From: Cryobacterium sp. PH29-G1
GTDB lineage: Bacteria; Actinomycetota; Actinomycetes; Actinomycetales; Microbacteriaceae
Assembly: GCF_030063365.1 (NCBI RefSeq)
Contig: NZ_JASISY010000005.1
Coordinates: 62,001-126,000, forward strand
DNA length: 64,000 nucleotides
Direction of reading: 5' to 3'
Each line of letters begins with the position of its first letter. Position 1 is the stretch's first letter. Made by a program: the position numbers and the translations under genes. Positions 1-7,968 of the stretch are shown here, piece by piece. The notes below the pieces were generated by a model that was not told where the DNA came from, did not search any database, and worked only from the letters and a program-made list of their open reading frames with translations.

Positions 1-54
1 TTCAAAGTTTCGGTGTCCGGCCGGGCCGGAAAGTGCGGGCGCTCGCGGGCCGGG

Positions 55-1398
55 TCAGCCCGGGAGAATTCCCGAAAATGCATCATCGTCGAGGGCGCCA
101 ACGGCGGAGATTGACACCGGGCCGCTGGCGAGCTCGGCAGCCAGCTCCTGCACGTCGGCCGCGGTGACACGCGCGAGGCGGCGCAGGGCCTCATCCAGGT
201 CGGCGAATTCGCCCAGGGTGATTTCCGAGCGACCCAACCGCGACATACGGGTATCCGAGTCCTCCAAAGCCAGGGCCGATGCTCCGCTCAGCTGGCCGGA
301 CGCCCGCTTCATCTCGTCGGCGGTCACGCCACCGTCGGCGAGGCGATGCAGCTCGCTGAGCATAAGCTCCGCGACCTGGCCGGCCTTAGCCGGCGTGCAT
401 CCGGCATACATGCCGAACAGGCCGGCGTCGGAATAGCCGGGCGCGAACGAATACACCGAATAGGCCAGACCGCGCTTCTCCCGCACTTCTTGAAACAGGC
501 GGCTCGACATTCCGCCGCCGAAGATCGAGGTGAGCACACTCATGGTGATGCGACGGTCGTCGGCTGCCAGCAAGCCGGGCATGCCGAGCAGCAGGTTGGC
601 CTGCTCCAGCGGCCGTTTGACGATGGTCAGCGCCTGACCCTGGTGAATGTCGGCCGGCGCGCCGATCCGGCGACCAACCGGGGTCTGCGCGCTGCTGAGG
701 TCCCAGCCGGCTTGTTCCAGGGCACGGGTGACGGCGGCGACCAGAACGTCGTGGTCAACGGCGCCGGCGACCGTGACGACAAGGTCTTGCGGCCGATAGT
801 TGGCCTGATAGTGCTCCCACACGGCTGAGCGGGTCGCGCCACGAATATCGTCCGCGCTCCCGCCGATGGGTCGCCCGAGCGGATGCGATCCGAGCACCGC
901 TTCAAAGAATCTCTCGTTGGCGACGTCGGCGGGGTCGTCGTCGGCCATGGCGAGTTCCTCAAGGATGACCCCGCGTTCGGTTTCGAATTCGCCCTCGTCC
1001 AGTTTCGACGAGGTCAGCATGTCGGTGAGTACGTCGATGGCCATGCCGAGATCACGGTCTTGCACCTTGGCGTAGTAGCAGGTGTATTCCTTGGCGGTCA
1101 TGGCGTTGTGTTCGCCGCCGACCGCGTCGAAGGCGATGGCAATGTCGAGGGCAGACCGCGTGGGGGTGCCTTTGAACAGCAGGTGTTCCAGAAAGTGCGT
1201 GGAGCCGAAGTGGCCCGGTTGCTCGTCGCGGGACCCAACGGCGACCCAGTAGCCGATGGTGAGGCTGCGGGCACCCGGCACCTGTTCGCTGAGGATGCGC
1301 ACCCCACTCGGCAGAACGGTTCGGCGCACGAGGGCATCGCCGGCGGCCCGAAACGAGAGTTCGGCCTGGTCTAGGGGAAAGTCGACTGCACCGTTCAT
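55..1398 (-). CDS. M16 family zinc metallopeptidase
   Basis: Insulinase/pitrilysin-type peptidase, 447 residues, about the usual length of the single-unit bacterial M16B proteins that act as dimers. The inverted zinc motif HFLEH lies near residues 68-72 and the third ligand Glu sits about 76 residues later in an ERGVILEE stretch; the C-terminal half carries the R/Y-type M16_C signature around GLAYSVYSF. The start is placed at ATG 1398, behind an AGGTGGTGG-like ribosome site; an in-frame GTG lies four codons upstream at 1410. In related actinobacteria this gene normally follows pnp directly, but here pnp is 25 kb upstream. Substrate unknown; no signal peptide is visible, so it is probably cytoplasmic. 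Confidence 0.9.
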   Translation of the reverse strand: MNGAVDFPLDQAELSFRAAGDALVRRTVLPSGVRILSEQVPGARSLTIGYWVAVGSRDEQPGHFGSTHFLEHLLFKGTPTRSALDIAIAFDAVGGEHNAMTAKEYTCYYAKVQDRDLGMAIDVLTDMLTSSKLDEGEFETERGVILEELAMADDDPADVANERFFEAVLGSHPLGRPIGGSADDIRGATRSAVWEHYQANYRPQDLVVTVAGAVDHDVLVAAVTRALEQAGWDLSSAQTPVGRRIGAPADIHQGQALTIVKRPLEQANLLLGMPGLLAADDRRITMSVLTSIFGGGMSSRLFQEVREKRGLAYSVYSFAPGYSDAGLFGMYAGCTPAKAGQVAELMLSELHRLADGGVTADEMKRASGQLSGASALALEDSDTRMSRLGRSEITLGEFADLDEALRRLARVTAADVQELAAELASGPVSISAVGALDDDAFSGILPG

Positions 1399-1500
1399 AT
1401 CATCCACCACCTTACAAGACCAGATTGGGGGCCCCGTTCGGTGCAGCGGACCCGGCGCTCCACCCCCAATTCGGCCGGAATGGTCGCTACGACCTCCAGC

Positions 1501-1516
1501 GACAGACTGGTCTGTC
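1501..1516. promoter_or_regulatory. Perfect palindromic TetR-type operator
   Basis: GACAGACTGGTCTGTC is a perfect inverted repeat with 7-bp arms and a 2-bp centre, 92 bp upstream of the TetR start at 1609. It is directly followed by TATGGT, a possible -10 box. The position suggests autorepression by the TetR protein, but no binding data are available. Confidence 0.65.
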
Positions 1517-1608
1517 TATGGTGTGTTACAGTCTGGGAAACGACCGGGATTCCCCCCGGATTTGCGCCCCTGGGGGCCGGCCCGCGCCCCTCGACCAAGG
1601 AGTTCCGA

Positions 1609-2199
1609 ATGACCACGCTGACAGATGAGGCCGTTCGGCCGGCGACCCACGCCAAGGTGCGTATTCTCGCCACCGCCGACCGCCTGTTCTATACCGAGGG
1701 TGTACACACCGTGGGTGTGGACCGCATCATCAGCGAATCCAAGGTCACCAAGGCGACTTTTTACAAGTACTACCGCTCCAAGGACGCCCTGATCGTCGTC
1801 TATCTGCAAGGCCGGGACCGTCTCGCCCGCGATTTTCTGGCCAGCCTCGACCGGCGCTTCGATACCCCGGAGCAGCGCTTGCGCGGCGTCGTCAGCGAGA
1901 TCTCAGCCCAGGTCATTCGCGAAGGCTTTCACGGCTGCCCGTTCATCAACGCGGCCGCGCAGTTCACCGACCCCGCCCACCCGGTGCGTCAGGCTGTTTC
2001 CGCGCACCGTGACTGGTACGGCCGCTCGATCGAGGACATGTTCCGCGGCATGGGCCACGCCCGGCCCGGCGACGCGGCCGATGATTTCTTTCTCGCCAGG
2101 GACGGCGCCTTCGCCGGAGCCAACCTCGGCGACCCGATCGGGGCGCACACCGCTCTACTCCGTGCTATCCAGCGTGTTCTCGACGAGTCGGGCGACTAA
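1609..2199 (+). CDS. TetR/AcrR family transcriptional regulator
   Basis: 196-residue regulator with an N-terminal helix-turn-helix (ADRLFYTEGVHTVGVDRI, then KATFYKYYRSKDAL, roughly residues 20-60) and a ligand-binding C-terminal domain. Start chosen at ATG 1609 because AAGGAG lies 7 nt upstream; the open frame runs further 5' but crosses the palindrome at 1501-1516. It converges on the aldo/keto reductase with only 3 nt between stops. Its likely target is its own promoter through the palindrome; the effector is unknown. Compared with other TetR proteins the C-terminal part resembles the type that controls small oxidoreductases, which is only suggestive. Confidence 0.88.
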   Translation: MTTLTDEAVRPATHAKVRILATADRLFYTEGVHTVGVDRIISESKVTKATFYKYYRSKDALIVVYLQGRDRLARDFLASLDRRFDTPEQRLRGVVSEISAQVIREGFHGCPFINAAAQFTDPAHPVRQAVSAHRDWYGRSIEDMFRGMGHARPGDAADDFFLARDGAFAGANLGDPIGAHTALLRAIQRVLDESGD

Positions 2200-2202
2200 C
2201 GG

Positions 2203-3198
2203 TCAGTAGGTCGACACCCGGTCCAGGTCGCGCTGATCGTCGAAGCTGAGACGAATGTCGGCCGCGGCGACCAGGGACCGCACCTGGTCGGCGCGACCGG
2301 CACCGGCCACCGGCGCAACCACGTTGGGACGTGCGAGCAGCCAGGCCAGGGCAATCGACGCCGGCTCGGCTGCGTGTGCGGCGGCAATGCGGTCGATGAC
2401 GGCGAGCACGCGCAGCGAGCGACGGCGCAGGTATACCGCGGCCAGTTGACCACGCGCGGTGCCGGCGGCCGCCGCTTTGGTGCGAAAGGCACCGGCCAGA
2501 AATCCGTGGGCGAGCGCGAAACCGGGCATCACGGCAAGGTTCTGGGCGCGAGCCACGACGGCGATCTCTTTCTCGAGCTCGGCTCGATGCACCAGATTGT
2601 AGGGCGTTTCGGCGGCGACGACCTTGGGCAGACCGACGGCGGAGAGTACCCGAGCCTCCATCAGGCGTTCCGCCGAGAAGTTTGATGCCCCGAGGTAGCG
2701 CACTTTGCCGGCCCGCACCAGGGCGTCAACGGCAACCAGGCTCTCTTCCAGGGCGATGGTGGTGTCGTCGAAGTGAAAGTAGAGCAGGTCGAGATAGTCG
2801 GTGCCCAGCCGCACGAGGCTGGCTTCGACGGCCGCGACGATGCTGCGCTGGCTCAGCCCGGGATTGTCGAGATTGCGACCGATTTTGGTGGCCACAACCG
2901 TCTCGGCCCGCGCGCCGCGGGACCGCAACCAGGATCCGATAATCACTTCGCTGCGGCCGGCGGCGAAGCTGTCCGCGGTGTCCAGAAAATTGCCGCCGAG
3001 CTCACGGTGCGCGTCGAGAATATCGATGGAGTCTTCACCGGTCGCCGTCCAACCGAAGGCATTGCAGCCCAGCGCCAGTGGATGCACTCGCAATTCTGTT
3101 CCCGGGATTTGGCGGCGAACGGGACCAGCATCGGTGCTCGTCTCGGAACGGTCGATCGACATCGCATCCAGAGCGGATGAGACAGTCTGTCGGGTCAT
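2203..3198 (-). CDS. Aldo/keto reductase lacking the catalytic Tyr
   Basis: 331-residue TIM-barrel NADPH-dependent oxidoreductase. Conserved blocks are visible: LALGCNAFGW at about 41-50, the catalytic Asp in FLDTAD (D73), Lys in VATKIG, His in LLYFHFDD and the ASNFS cofactor segment. The position five residues after the Asp, normally the catalytic Tyr, is Phe (DTADSF, F78). Start at ATG 3198 is supported by GGGAGGAG about 6 nt upstream; the open frame extends 44 codons further without support. Substrate cannot be told. The missing Tyr could mean altered chemistry, for example a non-reductase role or binding function, or weak activity. Confidence 0.85.
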   Translation of the reverse strand: MTRQTVSSALDAMSIDRSETSTDAGPVRRQIPGTELRVHPLALGCNAFGWTATGEDSIDILDAHRELGGNFLDTADSFAAGRSEVIIGSWLRSRGARAETVVATKIGRNLDNPGLSQRSIVAAVEASLVRLGTDYLDLLYFHFDDTTIALEESLVAVDALVRAGKVRYLGASNFSAERLMEARVLSAVGLPKVVAAETPYNLVHRAELEKEIAVVARAQNLAVMPGFALAHGFLAGAFRTKAAAAGTARGQLAAVYLRRRSLRVLAVIDRIAAAHAAEPASIALAWLLARPNVVAPVAGAGRADQVRSLVAAADIRLSFDDQRDLDRVSTY

Positions 3199-3568
3199 TG
3201 TGATCTCCTCCCGGAGTTTGCCCGGTGAGTCGATCGTGCGATTGTGCCGGGTTTTTCTTCGCAATTGCTCTTGGCCCGACCTTAGGCGAGGCCACCGACA
3301 TTTTCCGGAGGCACGCGAAACCGTTATCAAATTGATCGTCGGCGGCGGGTAAATAAGAGTGTAGGCCGACGTTTAGCCCGGAGGTGCCGCGCCCACGTGG
3401 TGGGATGCCGGGTTGCGAGAGGGTAGGCGCACTGTTTGTTAGACTCGTAGTTGCGCGAAATTGGGCCGCGTGTGCAGGTGCACATCCGCCCTGGGCCGCC
3501 GGTTATCGAATCGACTGATCGATCGACTGGCCAGGTAATCTGCCCGAATCAGCCGCAGGAAAGCAGCC
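3199..3568. other. Intergenic region between AKR and prfC
   Basis: 370 bp between divergent genes. A TAGACT hexamer at 3440-3445 is a plausible -10 box for prfC, with a leader of about 120 nt. A small inverted repeat CCCAC-GTG-GTGGG lies at 3392-3404. I see no convincing small gene or RNA structure. Confidence 0.4.
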
Positions 3569-5182
3569 ATGACCACCGACGCCTCCGTGCCCAACCCCCA
3601 GGTTTCCCGTGAGGCTCACAGGCGCCGCACCTTTGCCGTGATCAGTCACCCTGACGCTGGCAAGTCCACCCTGACCGAAGCCCTGCTTCTGCACGCGCGC
3701 GCGATCACCTCCGCCGGTGCTACGCACGGTAAGGCCGGTCGCAGCGGCACCGTCTCGGACTGGATGGAAATGGAAAAGGCTCGAGGAATTTCGGTGACGA
3801 GCGCCGCGATTCAGTTCGAGTATCACGACGCCGTGATCAACCTCGTCGATACCCCCGGCCACGCCGACTTCTCCGAAGACACCTTTCGAGTGCTCTCCGC
3901 AGTGGATGCCGCGGTGATGCTCGTCGACGCGGCCAAGGGTCTCGAGCCGCAGACCATGAAACTGTTCGCCGTGTGCAAACAGCGCGGACTCCCGGTCATC
4001 ACCGTCATCAACAAGTGGGACCGCCCGGGCGACGCGCCCCTGGCCCTGATGGATGAGATTCAAACGCGCACCGGCCTGCTGCCGACCCCGCTGAACTGGC
4101 CGGTCGGCGAGGCCGGCGATCTGCGCGGCGTGCTCGATCGCCGTACCGGCGACTTTCTGCGGTACACCCGCACCGCCGGCGGTGCGACCGTGGCCGAATC
4201 GGTGCGGTTGGACGCCGCTCACGCGGCCATCGAGGAAGGCCCGGCCTGGGCATCCGCTGTTGAAGAATCGGAGCTCCTCGACGCTGAGGCCCAAAATCAC
4301 GACTCCGAGCTGTTTCTCGACGGTCAGACCACCCCGGTGCTGTTCTGCGCGGCCGTGGCCAACTTCGGGGTGCAGCAGCTGCTCGACACCCTGGTGGAGT
4401 TTGCTCCATCGGCCGAAGCTCGCATCGATATCGATGGCAATCCGCGCAAGGTCACCTCGCCGTTCTCCGGCTTCGTCTTCAAGGTGCAGTCCGGCATGAA
4501 CTCGGCGCACCGTGACCACGTGGCCTTCGTGCGCGTATGCTCGGGCGAGTTTCGTCGCGGCATGATCGTCACCCACGCGGCAACCGGCCGCCCCTTCGCC
4601 ACCAAGTACGCCCAGCAGCTGTTCGGCAAGGAACGCACCGTGACCGACCAAGCATGGCCGGGCGACATCGTGGGTCTGGTCAACGCTTCGGCGCTGCGCG
4701 TGGGCGATTCGATCTTCGAGGATGAGCGAGTCGAATTTCCACCACTGCCGCTGTTCTCCCCCGAACACTTTCGGGCCATCCGACCGGTGGACAGCAGCAA
4801 GCACAAGCAGTTTCGTCGCGGCATCGACCAGCTCGATCATGAGGGCATCATCCAGGTGATGCGTTCCGAGGTGCGCGGCGAGCAGGCTCCAGTGCTCGGC
4901 GCGGTCGGGCCGATGCAGTTCGAGGTCGTGGAAGACCGCATGGTGCACGATTTTCACGCTGACATTCGCATGGAAGCACTTCCCTACCAGGTGGCCCGCA
5001 AAACCGACAAGGAGAGCGCGCTTGTGCTCGCCGGAACGCGCCAGGTGGAAGTCTTCACCCGCTCGGACGGCACGCTGCTCGCCCTGTTCAGCACGCCGTG
5101 GCGGTTGCAGGCGATCGCCAAGGAAAACCCGAAGCTTGTGCTGATCGACATTGCCAACGCGACGGCCGAAGACTTCATGTAG
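3569..5182 (+). CDS. prfC: Peptide chain release factor 3
   Basis: 537-residue translational GTPase that recycles RF1 and RF2 from the ribosome after peptide release. The G domain motifs are all present: HPDAGKST (P-loop) near residue 28, DTPGHADF (G3) and NKWD (G4), followed by the domain II beta barrel (SGFVFKVQSGMN) and the RF3 C-terminal domain ending in an RWRLQ-like PWRLQAI block. Length matches E. coli RF3 (529). ATG 3569 has AGGAAAG upstream. It stands alone, with a possible hairpin at 5225-5254 downstream. Confidence 0.97.
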   Translation: MTTDASVPNPQVSREAHRRRTFAVISHPDAGKSTLTEALLLHARAITSAGATHGKAGRSGTVSDWMEMEKARGISVTSAAIQFEYHDAVINLVDTPGHADFSEDTFRVLSAVDAAVMLVDAAKGLEPQTMKLFAVCKQRGLPVITVINKWDRPGDAPLALMDEIQTRTGLLPTPLNWPVGEAGDLRGVLDRRTGDFLRYTRTAGGATVAESVRLDAAHAAIEEGPAWASAVEESELLDAEAQNHDSELFLDGQTTPVLFCAAVANFGVQQLLDTLVEFAPSAEARIDIDGNPRKVTSPFSGFVFKVQSGMNSAHRDHVAFVRVCSGEFRRGMIVTHAATGRPFATKYAQQLFGKERTVTDQAWPGDIVGLVNASALRVGDSIFEDERVEFPPLPLFSPEHFRAIRPVDSSKHKQFRRGIDQLDHEGIIQVMRSEVRGEQAPVLGAVGPMQFEVVEDRMVHDFHADIRMEALPYQVARKTDKESALVLAGTRQVEVFTRSDGTLLALFSTPWRLQAIAKENPKLVLIDIANATAEDFM

Positions 5183-5224
5183 CCTGCGGGCCCGTCGGCG
5201 AACACCTCCCGCGCTCTATCGCAC

Positions 5225-5254
5225 GCATCCCATCGTGGTTCTACGATGGGGTGC
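5225..5254. promoter_or_regulatory. Inverted repeat downstream of prfC
   Basis: GCATCCCATCG (5225-5235) and CGATGGGGTGC (5244-5254) form 11-bp arms with one mismatch and an 8-bp spacer. There is no T-run, so it could be a terminator for prfC or an operator for the next gene, whose start is 66 bp further on. Confidence 0.45.
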
Positions 5255-5273
5255 GAATCGACGCAAAACTCTG

Positions 5274-5290
5274 GTGCCTACCTGAGGCAC
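5274..5290. promoter_or_regulatory. Inverted repeat upstream of the PEP-synthase-like gene
   Basis: GTGCCT-ACCTG-AGGCAC is a perfect 6-bp inverted repeat with a 5-bp spacer, 30 bp before the ATG at 5320. It would overlap the promoter or early leader, so an operator role is possible. It does not match the rifamycin-associated element that I remember. Confidence 0.45.
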
Positions 5291-5319
5291 TCGTTAATGT
5301 TGTCAACGCGGGAGGCGGA

Positions 5320-7854
5320 ATGCCCAGGATCAGCCCAGCCCGGCGCGCCGAGCGGCGTATGGAGAGCATCGACACGGCCCCGCGGTGGTGCCCTTCATTG
5401 GGTGAACTTCGATCCACCGACCTCGCCCGCGCCGGCGGCAAGGGAGCGAACCTCGGCGAACTTGTCGCCGCGGGGTTCGCTGTGCCGCCAGGTTTCGTGA
5501 TCACGACGGCGGCGTACCGAGAGGTCGTAGCGGGACTGACCATACCCACACACGATACGGTGGCAGCTCTCGAGGTTCCGGAAGCCGTGCGCAACAGCAT
5601 CCTGGAGGCGTATGACGAGCTGGGCGCCGGGCGGGTCGCCGTTCGCTCCAGTGCGACCGCGGAAGACCTTCCCGGTGCGGCTTTCGCCGGGCAGCAGGAT
5701 ACCTTTCTCGGCATCGAGGGTGGGCCTGCGCTTCTTGACGCTGTGCGCCGCTGCTGGGGATCCTTGTGGACGGACCGTGCGATCTCGTACCGCGCACGAC
5801 TCGGTATCGACGACACGTCGGTGGCGATCGCCGTTGTCGTACAGCGAATGGTGCCGGCCGACATCGCGGGCGTGATGTTCACGGCGAACCCGGTCACCGG
5901 CGTGCGCGGCCAGGTCGTAATCGACTCCAGCCCAGGTCTGGGCGAAGCCGTCGTGTCCGGCCTGGTGACTCCCGACCTCGCCGTGCTCGACGCGCGTGGA
6001 CAGGTCGTCGAGCGGAGCGCGGGCACCCGTGAAGTCGTGATCCGCGAAGCCGCGGAGGGCGGCACCGAGACTGTGAGAGCTTCAGCGGCACGGGCGGTTG
6101 CTGCCGGTCGCCATACCGGCGACGTCGACGATCCCGCCCTGTCCCTCAGCGAAGCCGACCTCACGCGGCTCGCCGAGATCGGCCATCGGATCGCGACGCA
6201 GTTCGGCCGGCCGCAGGACATCGAGTGGGCGTTGGCAGCCGGCGAGTTCCGGATCCTGCAGGCACGGCCGATGACCGCTCTTCCGCCCGCGCCGATCCGG
6301 CTGAACCGGTTTCAGCGTCTCATCGGTCCGGTCATCCTCGAGCTGCTGCCACGCCGCCCTTACCCGATGGAGGTCAGCGCCTGGATCGCTGTGAACCTCG
6401 GACCCAACCTCGAGGAGATGGTCAAGCGGCTCATCGGTGCCCGTTTCACCCTGCAGGACTCTATGCCAGACATCGACCACGTCGTACAGTCGTACGTGCC
6501 GCCGAACCCCGTACTGAGCTGGCGCACGCCGTTGCGGCTGCTGCGCACCCTCGGGCGAACCGGCCGCGACCCACGCGCCTGGACCGACGATCCGGATCAC
6601 CGATCGTACCTTGCTGAAACCACGCAGCTGGATGCCATGGATGTCTCCACGCTCTCTTGGGCCGAGCTGCTCGGTATCCCCGCGCGGGCCGGCGACGCCG
6701 GCGCACCCATCACCAACCTCCGCGTCGGATACCTCCCGGCGGCTGCCGCCGCGATGGTGCGGCTGCGTATCCTGCTGTCGCTGCTGCGGCGCAAGGAATG
6801 GTTCGGCTCGCTCGTGCTCGAGCCGCACACGATGACTCAGGAAGCCAACGCCGAGCTCGGCGAGATCGCCCGGCAACTGCGCGACGATCCCGGGCTGAGA
6901 GAAAAGTGCCGCGGGCTGGACGGTGCGCAGCTTATGGACCTGGTCGAAACCGACCCCGCCGCCCGCACTGTGCGGGCGGCGCTGGAGGCCTTCCTCGCCA
7001 GGTTCGGTCACCGTGAGACCGTCAGCATCCTGCTTCCGCGCGATCCGACGTGGTCGCAGTCGCCGAAGACCGTGCTGGCGCTGGTGGCAGTGCTGCTGGA
7101 CAGCGACTCTGAGCGCGCACCGGATTCGACAGCATCGGATAATGCTCTGGCACGGTTACTGGGGCATCCGCTGATTCGTGCCACGCGTTCTGCGCACGGT
7201 GTACGCAGCCTCGTGCGCAAGGCATCCGCGGCGGCGGCCCTGCGCGAAGACACTCACTTTGAGCTGTCTCGCACCATGTCGATCGTACGTCGTACGGTGC
7301 ACGAGCTGGGGCGGCGTCTGGCCGACAGCGGGGTGCTCGATGCTGCCGACGACATCTGGATGCTCACTCTCGACGAGCTGAGCAGGACGGGGCCGGATGC
7401 CGCCGACCTGGGTCTGCGCGGCATCGTTGAGCGTCGCCGCAACGCCTTCGCGGAACTGGCTGGTTCCCCGCTGATCGCCCCGACGACGCTCTACCCGCGC
7501 CTATCCTCCTCTGGCATCGAGGGTGTTTTGGTGAGCGGCACCGGTGGCGGTGGAGGGCGCGTCACCGGCTCTGTGCGCATCGTCAGTGGCCCTGACGAGT
7601 TCGCGACGCTGCGCGCGGGCGAAGTACTCGTCTGCTCCGCGACGAACCCGTCGTGGACACCGCTGTTCGCCCGGGCTGCTGCGGTGGTCGTCGACAACGG
7701 CGGACTCGCCTCGCATGCCGCAATTGTCGCGCGGGAATACGGCATTCCGGCGGTGATGGGCACCGGAAACGGCACCGTAGTGCTGACCACCGGCACTCGG
7801 GTGCAGGTCGACGGTGCGCTCGGGGTCGTGTTACCGGGCGATCAGGGCCGGTGA
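5320..7854 (+). CDS. Rifampin phosphotransferase / PEP synthase-like protein
   Basis: 844-residue dikinase-type enzyme. The N-terminal PPDK/PEP-synthase ATP-grasp domain runs from about residue 35 to 340 (GGKGANLGELV, VRSSATAEDLPG, QRMVPADIAGVMFTANPVTG, QARPM). A central domain of about 400 residues resembles the rifampin-binding part of Rph rather than classical PEP synthase, and the C-terminal swivelling phosphohistidine domain carries GGLASHAAIV with its catalytic His. Total length and domain order match rifampin phosphotransferases (about 865), which transfer the beta-phosphate of ATP to rifamycin. A role in antibiotic inactivation is inferred, and a metabolic dikinase is the alternative. 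ATG 5320 is set by GGAGG at 5311-5315. Converges on rnj. Confidence 0.75.
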   Translation: MPRISPARRAERRMESIDTAPRWCPSLGELRSTDLARAGGKGANLGELVAAGFAVPPGFVITTAAYREVVAGLTIPTHDTVAALEVPEAVRNSILEAYDELGAGRVAVRSSATAEDLPGAAFAGQQDTFLGIEGGPALLDAVRRCWGSLWTDRAISYRARLGIDDTSVAIAVVVQRMVPADIAGVMFTANPVTGVRGQVVIDSSPGLGEAVVSGLVTPDLAVLDARGQVVERSAGTREVVIREAAEGGTETVRASAARAVAAGRHTGDVDDPALSLSEADLTRLAEIGHRIATQFGRPQDIEWALAAGEFRILQARPMTALPPAPIRLNRFQRLIGPVILELLPRRPYPMEVSAWIAVNLGPNLEEMVKRLIGARFTLQDSMPDIDHVVQSYVPPNPVLSWRTPLRLLRTLGRTGRDPRAWTDDPDHRSYLAETTQLDAMDVSTLSWAELLGIPARAGDAGAPITNLRVGYLPAAAAAMVRLRILLSLLRRKEWFGSLVLEPHTMTQEANAELGEIARQLRDDPGLREKCRGLDGAQLMDLVETDPAARTVRAALEAFLARFGHRETVSILLPRDPTWSQSPKTVLALVAVLLDSDSERAPDSTASDNALARLLGHPLIRATRSAHGVRSLVRKASAAAALREDTHFELSRTMSIVRRTVHELGRRLADSGVLDAADDIWMLTLDELSRTGPDAADLGLRGIVERRRNAFAELAGSPLIAPTTLYPRLSSSGIEGVLVSGTGGGGGRVTGSVRIVSGPDEFATLRAGEVLVCSATNPSWTPLFARAAAVVVDNGGLASHAAIVAREYGIPAVMGTGNGTVVLTTGTRVQVDGALGVVLPGDQGR

Positions 7855-7906
7855 CTACCTCTGACCTCGGAAGGCGTCGAACCAGACCAGCTCCGCCGTG
7901 CTGAGA

Positions 7907-7955
7907 CCAAACCAGAAGGCCGCATCCTCGTGGAGGATGCGGCCTTCTGGTTTGG
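7907..7955. terminator. Perfect long hairpin between convergent genes
   Basis: Two perfectly complementary 23-bp arms, 7907-7929 and 7933-7955, around a GTG loop, followed by few T residues. It lies between the convergent PEP-synthase-like gene and rnj, and would end transcription in both directions. Confidence 0.85.
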
Positions 7956-7968
7956 ATCTTGGTGTTGC

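Noticed and set aside
1-54. Hairpin-like GC-rich sequence at the window start
   Set aside because: Too short and cut by the edge to assign as terminator or other element.
3503-4957. Long minus-strand open frame (484 codons) opposite prfC
   Set aside because: It mirrors a clear RF3 gene; His/Gly/Asp/Glu-rich translation without family motifs is typical of shadows in GC-rich DNA.
7907-7955. Insertion-sequence end or attachment site
   Set aside because: The long perfect hairpin lies between two convergent stops without transposase or target duplication, as expected for a terminator.
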